Below are positions 48,553 to 59,112 of a stretch of DNA of 64,000 nt, piece after piece. The translations under genes and the position numbers were made by a program. Within the stretch, counting starts at the first letter, position 1. Each line of letters begins with the position of its first letter. The DNA is taken from positions 8,868,501 through 8,932,500 of the forward strand of contig JARKIP010000028.1 in NCBI GenBank assembly GCA_029990175.1, in the 5' to 3' direction. This DNA comes from Petunia secreta (taxonomy: Eukaryota; Streptophyta; Magnoliopsida; Solanales; Solanaceae). Under the pieces are notes generated by a model. The model worked only from the letters and a program-made list of their open reading frames with translations. It searched no databases and was not told the origin of the DNA.

Positions 48553-50200
48553 TTGTTTAAGGCTTGTTTGGTTGTTGTGAGCTCAGTCACAAGCATTTCA
48601 ATGGAGGCTCTTTTAGAAAGGAGAAATGAGTGAATTGATGTGTGAGCAGTTGAGACAGAAATGGACTATCCATTTACGACAACTTTTGGGTAAGTGCACG
48701 AATAGCCTATTTTAGACGTACCATTTAAATTTTATCTAGAATTTAAAAACTATTTTAATTTTACCGGCTAGATTAAACTTCAAACCTTCAGCTCTAAGAC
48801 CTTCCACTTTGAAGTTATGCACATATAAAGTTTGAAGTTAGACATACCAAGTTCCAAAGTTGGGCATCGCAACTTCAAATCTTCAAAACTTTCCAGGTTT
48901 GAAGTTGGGCATAACAACTTTCAATTTTCAAATCTGCTTTTTTAAAAATAGGTGTAGCAATTTTATATCTTCAAACCTCAACAATAGAAGTTTGAACATC
49001 GCTGACAATCAATCAAAATGGCATTTGCATAACTCAAATATAAAGACAAACATTCAACTTGTCAAAAGTTCCAATTAGGAACTACACTCGTTCGGTGGAT
49101 TAAAATCAAATGTTTGACTTGTGATCAGTATAATTCCTCGATCACCATCATGAGTTGGTTAACAAATCTCTTTACCTTTTAATATGGGTGAATCAGTGAA
49201 TCTAAGTTTTTGCTCATGAATGTTTGCGCTTTATCTTTCAAATATGCGAAAAATGCTATTTTTGAAGAAACAAAACTTTACTAGCTAAAATTTAGATGGT
49301 GTTAGCAAAATAGATTGCTTGGCAATTAGGAATTTTTACACAATATAGACATTTGGGAGGGTGTTTATCAGAAAATAGATACATTTTGTCTAATTATTCT
49401 AAATAGACTTTTAGACTTATTTACTTATCATTTAATAGCCATTTTTAAAAACTTTTTAACTTCCTTTTACTGTGCCTACAATTATGGGAATGGAGATATT
49501 CATTAAGTGTGCATTTACTAGATTTTCCCGCTTCTCAAATAATATCACGCTTAACATTTATTCCCTTTTTCAAGTACTAAATTTTCGATCTTTAAAAAAC
49601 TAAATTTTAACCTAAAGAAACGGCAGTATTGTCTATTTCCTTTTAACTATTTATGTTGATATTTTGCATGTATACCTTGCATACTGTCTCTGAATTTACA
49701 TATTACTTTTATATTTTTTGCATATTGTTGATATTTACCTAGCATATTGTCAATTAATTTAAATAGTATGTTTATATTTCTGGAATATTTCATGCATATA
49801 CCTTGAATACAGTCCTTATATTTGCATATACAGTGAATTTCCATACAGTCCTGACTATTTCCTTTTAATTGTTTGTTGATATTGCATGCATATCTCTTGC
49901 ATATTGTCCTGACTTTTCACGCGTCCATTAGTTTGCAGATTTTTCGGCTGCTGATAGTTACCACAATCGAGCTAGTATTTCGGAGATATTCACGCAGATC
50001 TTTTAGAAGTTAGGATATCCATGTACCTATTATTTAGCATCAATTTTGGTTAGCCATTGATATATGTTAATATGTCTATTATCTAGTAGGGCTATGTAAG
50101 ATACTTGGTTAGTTATGAAATTTTCCCATTTTACACCTTGTACTGTAGGCCCATTATATCTTTCTTGTCATTGGGCCTTATGATTTAGCGGGACATGATT
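48553..50200. other. CLPX upstream region and repeat-rich intergenic DNA
   Basis: The first few hundred bases upstream of the CLPX ATG should hold its promoter; I see no clear TATA box. From 48692, GAATAGCCTATTTTAGACG resembles the left end of the MITE at 54697-54912. From 48780 to 49010, AACTTCAAA and GAAGTTGGGCAT phrases repeat in both orientations. At 49640-49920 a diverged repeat of phrases such as TATTTCCTTTTAA and TTGCATATTGTC recurs at about 220-bp spacing. No gene is seen. Confidence 0.5.
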
Positions 50201-50221
50201 GGAGAAATGGTAAATATTTGA

Positions 50222-51275
50222 TGACATTTTTACGCTAATTGACGCATTATAAATTACAAAAAATACTGACATTATTAAGAAATTACACAACATAACGACA
50301 TTTGTATGAATTTTACAAAACATACCATTTTATCATTTTCCTTTCTCTCTCTAATCTAAAGCCCTAACTTCTCCCTCTCTCTTTCTCTCCTCTCCTCCAC
50401 CCACCCTCTCTCCCACCCACCCACCTCCCGTCGTTCCCCACCCTCCGTTTCACGTCGCCGCCGCTGCTACAATACCTCCGGCGAGACTAGAGCCTCCTGT
50501 TTCTCGATCTTCTCTTCTTTTTCCTTTTTTTATTTCATTTTGTATGGGTATATGTGTGTATTTTATGTATATATATGTATTTTTTTATATATTCTTCAGA
50601 TCTGCTTCTCCTCCTTTTTTTTTTTTTTTTTTTGAATATACATATTCAAATATTCAGATGCAGATGTATGTATTTGTATGTCCGTGTATATACATGTAAT
50701 GTTTTTCAGCACACAAGTGTATAAACGTGTATGTTGCTGTATGAACATGTATATCTGAGCATCTATTGTATGTTTTGTGTTTGTTTTTGTGTGTATGCCG
50801 AGTGTATGTGTGACATACATAAATTTGTATGTTTAATTTGTAGATCCGTAGATCCTTGTATGTATGTGTGTGTCTAGTGTATGTAAAATATTTTTTTTGT
50901 GTATTTACATGTATTTTTTGTTTATATGTATGTTGCAAGTATATTTTCAAAGAGAAATCAATGTTTATATGTGTATTTCATATTTTAGATACAAAAAAAA
51001 AAAAAAAAAAATCCGGTGGGTGGCCGGCGGTGACTAGGCGCCGCCGCCGCCGCATGGGGGGGTGGCAGTTGGGGGGGCAGTAGGAAGAAGGAGGAACCCT
51101 AATTTATTAATTTTGTTGGTTTTGTATATTATGGGTAAAGAAATGTTGGTATTTTATGTAAATTGGAATAATGTTGTTATTTTTTCTAATTTTGGTGTTA
51201 GGGTTGTATATATTTGTGATTATCTCATATTTGATTCCGTGGTCAGTTTGCACCGCGCTAATTAGCGTTATAATT
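50222..51275. mobile_element. Foldback-like repeat, copy A
   Basis: The ends carry inverted ACGCTAATTGACGC (50232-50245) and GCGCTAATTAGCGT (51255-51268), and diverged inverted arms continue inward for about 100 bp. The inside has a CT-rich then GC-rich block (50340-50500), a TGTATGTGTGTAT-rich stretch (50540-50960), an A-run, and a GGTGGGTGGCCGGCGGTGAC block (51013-51080). Copies B and C downstream share the GC blocks and arm phrases. No conserved ORF was recognised. Superfamily is unknown. Confidence 0.5.
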
Positions 51276-51510
51276 TTTTAGTACAGTAGCCATATTTAAG
51301 TAACACAAAAAAAACAGTAAGTTTTCTTGAAATTTTAAACTAAAATTTTAACACCTCATGACATTTTATGGAGAGCGCTAAATATGAAGTCCTAGAGATT
51401 TGATTACGACTGAAATTTTTTATAAAAAATTCCCAAGAAAATTTCCCAAAACTTCATATATGAAGCTCCATGAAATTTTTTTAGAACTTTGAACAAAGGG
51501 GTTTTTTTTT
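51237..51510 (+). repeat. Direct repeat F, first copy
   Basis: It starts GGTCAGTTTGCACCGCG and includes GCCATATTTAAGTAA and AATATGAAGTCCTAG. The second copy is at 52403-52690 in the same orientation. Confidence 0.6.
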
Positions 51511-51790
51511 ACAGAAATATATAAATTTTCATTCATAATTACAGAAAAATAGCAATATTTCTCTAATTACAATGCATAGCATTATTTTTCTAACACATTT
51601 AACAATAATCTAACACATTTCAATTTCACTTTCTATTTTCCCTAAATTAAAAATTCTCTCACTTATTCTCTCAAAAATTTATCAACTATGTGTATATTTG
51701 GATGCTAAAACATGAATGATATACAGAAAGAGAATCAAAATTCAAAATTGCTGCTTACATGTTATGCTAGAAAGCAGCGAAGATTAGTGA

Positions 51791-51970
51791 CATAGTTATT
51801 ATTGAATGTTGATTTCATCAATATTTGTATCTTCTGGAGTATTGCAACCAAGGGCTGCCTGACTTGCAGGATCTTGTTGACGTAGTTACTATTGACTGTT
51901 GATTTCATCAATATTTGTATCTTCTGGTGTATTGCAACCAAGTGCAGCCTGATTTGCAAAATTTGGAACA
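51791..51970. repeat. 90-bp tandem duplication over the orphan exon
   Basis: Two diverged copies, 51791-51880 and 51881-51970, share GTTGATTTCATCAATATTTG and ATTGCAACCAAG. The period of 90 keeps the reading frame of the overlapping exon; each copy ends in a stop codon on the minus strand. Confidence 0.8.
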
Positions 51971-52035
51971 AGATCGGAAACTTGCTCATTCTTCTGAGCC
52001 TGCAATCCTGTAAGACGTGCAAGGTCGATCCATTG
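51889..52035 (-). pseudogene. Orphan terminal exon of an unidentified gene
   Basis: On the minus strand a 3' splice acceptor (CTCTTCGCAG) precedes exactly 49 codons ending in TAG: QWIDLARLTGLQAQKNEQ at the start, then NQAALGCNTPEDTN near the end. The reading is protein-like and its C-terminal 30 codons are duplicated just downstream. No upstream exon was found in the following 7 kb, so this is probably a captured or orphaned last exon rather than a working gene. I do not recognise the family. Confidence 0.45.
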
Positions 52036-52254
52036 CTGCGAAGAGGAGATACAAAAGTACTAGTCATTAGCAAAAGGGGAAATTTACTTTATAAACAATG
52101 GAATGAACGATGATGGATGGTCAGTGAAACAGGGGGAAAGCCAAAGGACAAAGCTAAATATCTGAATAGGGAGAAGTTTATTTGAAGCATGAATAAAGAA
52201 ACGCTACGAATTTTACAAATAAAAAAATTCTCAAATATATAGTGGTCATTGAGC

Positions 52255-52395
52255 TCTTAAGAATTTCTCTTGTGGCTAATCTTAGAAAAAATCGTATTTT
52301 TAAAACATGAATACTTTTCTGAAAGTTTATAATTATTGAGTACTTCTCATGAAGTGGTTCAAAAACTAGAAAGTTATCAAAATCAATGAAAAAAT
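52255..52395 (+). repeat. Direct repeat G, first copy
   Basis: GAATTTCT...GTGGCTAATCTTAG...TTTATAATTATTG...GTGGTTCAAAA aligns with 54560-54685. The two copies flank the block of foldback-like elements. Confidence 0.5.
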
Positions 52396-52402
52396 TTGAC
52401 CC

Positions 52403-52690
52403 GCGGTCAGTTTGTGCCGCGTTACCTGAGAATTAACCAATATTTAAAAACTTTTAGAGGAATAGCCACGTTTACGAAAGCATAAAAAATTTTGAGGAAA
52501 TTTTCCTGGGATTTTAAACTTAAATTTTCAAAGTCAAAAAAAAAAAAAAAAAAATTCTAGGAAAATATGAAGTCCTAGGAAATTTTACAAAGACCTTGAA
52601 AACTTTTGTTCGAAAGTCCTAGAAATATTTATTGGGACTTAAAATATGAAGTTTGAGGAGAATTTCCTAAAACTTCAAACTAAACTGCAA
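52403..52690 (+). repeat. Direct repeat F, second copy
   Basis: It starts GGTCAGTTTGTGCCGCG and includes AATATGAAGTCCTAGG, matching 51237-51510 in order and orientation. An A-run lies at 52536-52554. Confidence 0.6.
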
Positions 52691-52694
52691 AAAT

Positions 52695-53940
52695 TCCAAA
52701 CTAGGCACCCCACAACACAAAATTACAAATGAGGGGCCACATTTCATCCATAGCACCCCTTTATTTTTACATTACACAACATAGCACCCCCTTATTTTCA
52801 AAATTACATAACATAGTACCCATTTAAACTAAAAACCCTAGGAGCCACTCCCTCACCCTCCCCCACCACTGCCCCGCCACCATAAACTGAGCCGTCACCG
52901 CTGCCAGCCGGCGGTGACAGGTGGCCGAAAAATCAAAAATTCACCGGATTTGCTTATTTTATTTGTGGATTTGTTTAAATAATAATTTTTTGATAATTTT
53001 ATACGCCTAAATCTTCAAAATAATAAATTATACATGTAAATACATAGAAAATTGTAGATGCAAGAAGAAAAATACAAAAATATACACAAAAAACATAAAT
53101 TTTATACAAAACATCCATAAAAAGTGCACAAATCTGAAATTTATACAATTTTATTCATTATTCATACACACATATACAACATTATACAAATTTTACAATA
53201 CATAGAATGTGTTTTATACACTGGCAATACTTACTTATACAGATTTATACATTTTTATACACATTTACAAAATTGTATAAACTTTTATAAAAATGTATAA
53301 AAGTGTACAAACTCGCAAATCTGACTTTAAACAGTGCTTCGGGCATCTTTTACACAAAAGCTTAACAAACATCCCAGATCTATACAGTTTTATACAAGAA
53401 AAACACTAGATCTAAACATTAAACAGAAGTTTTAATAAAAAACTAGTAGATCTCAATGAATTTTTATGATAAGAGTGAAGAAAAAGAAGAAACTTGATAA
53501 ATAAACTCCTCACCGGAGTTTGGATCGCAATACAAAACGAAAGTCAACATTGCTATTCAAAAAGCAAAAAAAAAAAAAAAAAAAAAAAAAACGAAAAGAA
53601 GAAGAAGAAGAAGCAGCGGCGGTGGTGGTGGTGACCATGGCGGTGACATCGTCAGTGGCTTGGAGGGGAGGGGATGACGGTGGAGCAGTGGTGGAAGGGT
53701 TAGGAGGGGTGGCGGCTGCATTAGGGTTAATGGGGAAGAGAAGAGAGAAAATGGGAAGGAGAGAAGGAGAAGAGGGGAAAAAATGGGGGCTAGGTTTTTT
53801 TCTTTAAATAAGGGGTGCTATGGAGTGAAAGAAAAAAAATAAAAAAAGTAGGGGGGTGCTAGGTCGGGTAAAGAAGGAAAAAGAGTCTTTTTTGATAATT
53901 TTCATAAGTGGGGTGTCTCTCCATGTAATTGTCCCAAAAG
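52695..53940. mobile_element. Foldback-like repeat, copy B (inverted relative to A)
   Basis: The left arm has CATAGCACCCCTTTATTTT twice over; the right arm has its complement, AAATAAGGGGTGCTATGG, then GGGGGGTGCTAGG. GC-rich blocks lie at 52840-52950 and 53610-53720, and a 400-bp stretch of TTATACAAA/TTTGTATAA-type phrases lies between them. The right GC block reads as a Gly-rich ORF (53520-53807), which I take as repeat-derived. The gene-like GCCGGCGGTGAC block is shared with copy A in opposite orientation. Confidence 0.55.
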
Positions 53941-53944
53941 AATT

Positions 53945-54545
53945 TGGGGAATTTTCAAAAATAGGCAGCCCACTACCCAAAATTACAAATAGGAGGCCAT
54001 ATTTTTTTTTTCATGCATAGCACCCACCCCTAAAATTATAAATTTTAGCACTCCTTCATAAAAAACACCCTAGCTATCAAATTTTCCCCTCCCCAGCCAC
54101 TAAGCCACCGGCAAACATCTTCCCCCGCCAATGGTGTCATTACTATTTTGTATTTTACTGAATTTATGTTGTTTATTGCGTCTAAATCATTGCTTTGGAC
54201 AAGTTTATACACACAAATCTCCATCTAAAAATTAAATTATACATGAATATACATATATAAATATGTAGCAATGAGAGAAATACAAAAATATACACAAAAA
54301 AAGTAAAAAATCATATAAACATCCTTAATATACAGATTTATTCACTCGCATATACACACTTATACAAATTTATACAGTTTTATACATTGTATAAATTTGT
54401 ATAAAATTGTATAAACTTGTATAAACTTGCGGCGACTGCTATCTCGGGAAAAGGGTGACAGCTCGGGTAAGATTCGAAAATATGGGCCATTTTTGGTAAT
54501 TTTCGTCTTTTGCTTGTCTTTTAGTGTAATTATCCCAAAGAATTT
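53945..54545. mobile_element. Foldback-like repeat, copy C (shorter)
   Basis: Its left end, AGCCCACTACCCAAAATTACAAATAGG in pattern, parallels the left end of copy B. CATAGCACCC and a TATACAAATTTATACAG-type centre follow. It lacks the long Gly-rich block and seems truncated or internally deleted. Confidence 0.5.
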
Positions 54546-54559
54546 CTAGAGTTTTCTTC

Positions 54560-54685
54560 AAATTCTAAGAATTTTTTCCTATAGCTAGTTTTAATAGCTA
54601 GTTTTAAAAGAACGCGTGTTTTTGAAATATAGCTTCTTTTCTAAGAGTTTGTAATTATTGGCTTCTTCGCTTTAAGCGGTTCAAA
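54560..54685 (+). repeat. Direct repeat G, second copy
   Basis: It aligns with 52255-52395, sharing TAATTATTG and GGTTCAAAA in the same order. Confidence 0.5.
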
Positions 54686-54696
54686 ACGGCTAGTGG

Positions 54697-54912
54697 GAAG
54701 TGAACGAAAAGCCTATTTTAAGTGTGCCATTTAAGTATTAGGCAGTTTTAATAAATTATTTAGCTTTTTGCTTTCATGTTGAACGCCTGACCTTCATATT
54801 TGAGTTAAGTATGAGAGGTTTGAAGTTCAATAAAGTAATTAAAAATTAAATAAGTTTTAAAAATTAGCTAAAATCTAAATAGTGTGCATAAAATAGGCTT
54901 ATACGGGAATTT
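54697..54912. mobile_element. Small MITE with about 60-bp imperfect inverted ends
   Basis: AAGCCTATTTTAAGTGTG at the left and its near-complement CACTATTTAG...AAATAGGCTTAT at the right form a foldback of about 215 bp. No clear target duplication could be set. The left end resembles 48692 onward. Confidence 0.55.
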
Positions 54913-55599
54913 TTACATCAGAGTTGTCGGTGCATTAGGCAATGTACAAATGTTAGGAATTTAGATTATGTATGAAGCAAGTGTTTTAACAAAGTTTTAT
55001 GATTATCACTACAGAAGTGGCTTGACGTAGAAATTGTGAGCAAGGAGAACTTTTTTGTTAATATGTCTTACATGATGTGAATTTTGATTACTCAGCTTAG
55101 TAATGCCTTACTGAATGGTTATACAAGAACCCAAAAAAAAAAAAAAAAAAAAAACAGAAGAATTAGAATACAGAAAAGATGAAAATATAAAACAGCTAGG
55201 GAAAACTAATATAATTATGATAAGGAATAAGAGTTGAGTTATTAGCCTATTTGAGATGGAAAACGACTCTAATTAATGGGACTTGGGAAGATGTCATTTC
55301 CTCGATTTTGTTTATGAAAAAAAAAAGGTTTTTTAATATATCCATTTCTCAAAATAATTTAACTACAGAATGCGAAAGCTATTGTTAGTCATCAGTGTCA
55401 ATGTTTGAGCTCAGGTGAAAGAACTACTTAAATTTAAGCCCTTAATTGCAATTTGCAGGACCCGTCAAGAACTTTTTAAACTGAATTCCTGACAGTGCTC
55501 CAAGTTCGGGTGTCGAGCGTTAAAAGTTAAATAGTTACTTAAAGAGGGCCAGAAATTGAATACCAGCGCTGGAATATCCTATTTACGTAGTTCTGCCGG

Positions 55600-55912
55600 A
55601 CATAGGACCTGTTTGTCCATGCAAATTTTTTTCCTTTTTTTCAAAAAACTTTTTGAAAAAGTGTTTGTCCATGAAATCTTGTGACTTTTTCAACTTTTTT
55701 TGAAAAACTGTTTTTGAAAAACCAAAAAGTGGTTTAAAGCACTTTTTCTAGTTTTTCAAAAAAAGTTGCTACTTCTCTCACAAAATTTTACTTTTTTCCA
55801 AATGAAATGTATGTCCAAACAAAACTTCAACTTCCAAATATCATTTTTCAACTCAACTCCAAAAACTCTTTTTCAAATATTTTTTGTAATTTATGGCCAA
55901 ACGGCCACATAG
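55600..55912. mobile_element. MITE with internal hairpin, flanked by ACATAG
   Basis: The element 55606-55906 has ends GACCTGTTTGTCCATG and ATGGCCAAACGGCC. Its centre folds on CTTTTTC/GAAAAAG-type arms (TTTTTGAAAAACTG, GTTTTTCAAAAAAAG). ACATAG lies directly on both sides (55600-55605, 55907-55912). This type of T/A-rich foldback MITE is common in Solanaceae. TSD length of 6 to 8 bp would suggest hAT, but this is not certain. Confidence 0.75.
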
Positions 55913-57369
55913 TTTCTTTGGGCTGAACTGTAATCCGTTCCCACGAGCCGTATAGGAGAAAAGTGCACGAATAGGCACTTTTTGGCAGAAAATTTCACTA
56001 CATATGCCCCTTATCTTTGGTTATGGTTTTTTATCATCACTTAAGAATGGTTTAGCAAAATGGCCTCGGCAAGTAGTACTTTAAGTTATCTGGGGAAGAT
56101 GTTGACAGAGATAAAAGGTTAAGTGCTGCCGTAGGGGTAGCACTTGCAGCACTTGTCATTTCATACTTAAAGTGTTGCCCCGTGGATGCACTTGTCAGGT
56201 TTATAACTTAAAGTGTTGCCTCGTGGATGCACTTGTCAGGTTTATAACTTGAAGTGTTGCCCCGAGGGAGCACTTACTTAAAATTAGTGAAGTTATTCTT
56301 GTAAAACCACTTTAAGCGAGGTCAATAAGGCAAACTATTGCCTAAGGTGTCATAGTTTTATAAATTGCCCTTTTTGGCTTGCTTTTACAGTTGGGGTCAC
56401 TCTTTTTCAAAATATTTAGGTTTAGCCATTTTTTGAAACTTCAATCTTTGTGGATTGAACTTCAGACCTTATCTGCTGAAGTTCATACCTGAATTTATGG
56501 AGGTATGAAGTTCAACTTCAGCCCACAAAAGCTGAAGTTCCAAAAAGTTCTTCTTTTGCACAATCAAGAAAAAAATGGCCTGAAACTAAATAGCAGTGGC
56601 AAAAGTGGCCTCTGAACGAAATTTTTACGCCTCATATGCTCTGTGACATGAACTGGTTGTGGTTAGTTCCAACACTTTTTGCAACTTGTACCATTTTTAG
56701 TTGGTTGATAACTAAAGAAATTGGCTTATTTTTCCACCTGAGCTGTAAGCATTGATTTTCTCTACCTCTTTACTCTATCTTGAGGAAAAGTTGATTTTTT
56801 TTGTTGGCATGGAAATGTTATTGCATCATGAAGAGAGTGCTATCATTATGCCTATTGGAAGTATAATTTGGTTACCTTATATGCTGATATTGTAGTCTTG
56901 GTTAAGATCCAAAAAAAGGACAGTCAAATCAATCTGGGATCTTCTTAAATGGACCACAAGCATTGAGGCTTTGAAATGATGCCAAGGATACAAGTTTCAT
57001 ATGTGGTCACACTCTAAACTCTAGGTGGAACTCACATTCAGCTGCTGTATTCATGTTCATGGTCCAGTTTTACTACTTTAAGTCTTAACCTTGCAACATA
57101 AGTTGTTAAGTCTCAGACATTGAAGGCCTTTACATGTTGTGGTCATGGAAGTATTTTCTACATGAAGAGTTGGCAAAATTGATCGTCTGTCTCACCTGAG
57201 TACACAAAAAGACTAGAAAGAGAACAATTGTAGAGAGTGTAATACATTTCAGTATATGGCAAAATGTATGATCCCAGACTTCCTTTATGAGTTGTTTTAC
57301 TAAAGGGGAAGTTTGGTTAATCTTTTGGGGGGTTATTATTGATAGTTTGATAACTTTATCCAAGTATAA
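55913..57369. other. Repeat-rich intergenic DNA
   Basis: GTGCACGAATAGGCAC at 55960 resembles other MITE ends in this window. A 41-bp tandem repeat lies at 56165-56280. At 56385-56640, TTTAGCCATTTTTTGAAAC and its near-complement frame a foldback with GAAGTTCA phrases in both orientations. No gene is seen. Confidence 0.5.
56165..56280. repeat. 41-bp tandem repeat, nearly three copies
   Basis: Units begin ACTTAAAGTGTTGCC at 56165 and 56206 and ACTTGAAGTGTTGCC at 56247, each containing TGGATGCACTTGTCAGG or a variant. A partial earlier unit is visible before 56165. Confidence 0.9.
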
Positions 57370-57718
57370 CTTTGGTAGAGGCGAATCTAGGATTTCGAGA
57401 GGATAGGTTCACCACTGTCACAAGCAGGGTTACAATGTCAATAAACAATATTCGTTCGAAAATTATATAGCTAAGTTGCTTCATTTTTCAAGTGAAAAAC
57501 AAACAAGGTGGACCAAAGTGGGAGTCGATCTACGCTTCTAAGAATAAGTGAACCACCGTCTGGTCACATGAATCATTTAATCTTTAAAAGCGTGGTTCCC
57601 AAACATCATATTAAACATATTTTGAAAAATATGTACATAATATATCTAGTTTGTTGGGTGGACTATGGGTTCACGTGAACCGAATTTTTGTAAGTACATC
57701 CGCCTCTGAGCTTTGGTA
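57370..57718. mobile_element. hAT-type MITE with 8-bp target duplication
   Basis: The 333-bp element 57378-57710 begins GAGGCGAATCTAGGATTTCG and ends CATCCGCCTCTGAG, with imperfect terminal inverted repeats. It is flanked by a perfect CTTTGGTA duplication (57370-57377, 57711-57718). Eight-base duplications are typical of hAT. It has no coding sequence. Confidence 0.85.
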
Positions 57719-59112
57719 TATTATTTTACATATATTAACTAATACCGGTAAATGGTAATGAAACAGTAAAAACAGTATAATTCTAAGTACAGTAGAAATC
57801 TAATCCCATGATAACCAAACGGCCTCATATTATCGGCCGGCTGTCATTGAAACTTCACTATCATAAGACCGTTTGAGATTCTACCTATGTCTTGTGTGTA
57901 TGGTGTGATATAAATAAGAATTAATGGTAAACATTGCACTGGCATCAACTCCATGCCTAAGTCATGTGAAGAATTAATTACCTTATCACTATTGTCCTTG
58001 CTCGTACATAAATTTCTGAAGATGAGCACAAGATCGAACTATATATTTCCATGTCATATAAGACTCCAAGAAGATTACAAGTATTATCTTGCACTTAGCG
58101 TTCACATCAGATAAGAAAAACCAATCTTAAGAGTGATAATGTTATGTAAAAATTAATACATGTTACTTAATTAACTTGATTAGTGCAATGATATCTATAC
58201 GGAACACATATTTTTTTATTCGTTTGTTTGGTGCAAACAGTCAATATTGATAGTTTTTTGTTATGTACGAAGATTTCTTCTTGTATAACTTTTCTTGGGG
58301 TAAATATTTAGTGTTTTTGTTGCTCGTGGACAATGTAGCACCCTCATATGATTTTATCCAAAATAAGAATAAAAATTCACTGTAGAATTGTCACTTGTGA
58401 CTGAAATGTCAGTGTTTCCTTGAGCAGTACATCGGTTTCTGAGTATCCTACTCAAACTTACTAACTGGATGAAAGTTTTTATTTTACTATGTATTTAACT
58501 TCCAATTTTTGGAAACTTATGGTAATCATACGAGTGAGTTTGTAAAGGATGAGATGCACGCAGATCCTACCTTCTTATTCATATCGTCCATTCTATTTTT
58601 CTCTTTTAATTTTTGTTGTGTATATTTTAATGTTTGTTGGCTTGTTGGGGGAGGGGGTTGTTCCGATTAATTCCCATTTTGGGGATTGCTGATGTCTTTT
58701 GGAAACTCACACAAGTACCCTCCGTACGAACAATAGCTTTTCTCCACTTGAATAGAAGACCTTTGCGTATATTTTTGTAGTTTGTAGCCAGATGCAAAGC
58801 ATAAAGTGACTCATAAACTCCTCTTTAAACTGTTATTAAAATAATCATCCCAAGAAATCAATGAAAAGGATGTAAAAATAATAATTAAATCCAGTCTGAA
58901 CTGGATAATAATTACACGAATTAAAAACAAAATCCAACCAAGAAAAAGTTCCACTAGCTAGCTAGTCCAATTCCCACATGCACTAGTACTACATTAGTTA
59001 CATACCCAAGTTATTATTTTTAAATATTATACTGACTCTAGAGAAATGACCATACACCATAAATATAAAATTCAGTAAAAAAAAAGTTAAAAGAAAAACA
59101 GATGGAATTAAA
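57719..59112. other. Intergenic DNA downstream of the ZF-HD gene
   Basis: AT-rich, with no recognised gene. The 3' UTR of the minus-strand ZF-HD gene should occupy the right end. Confidence 0.5.

Noticed and set aside
50654..50950. His/Thr-rich minus-strand ORF
   Set aside because: It is a translation of TGTATGTGTGT-type low-complexity DNA.
53520..53807. Gly-rich 95-codon ORF as a real gene
   Set aside because: It starts in a long A-run, is low in complexity, and lies inside a foldback-like repeat.
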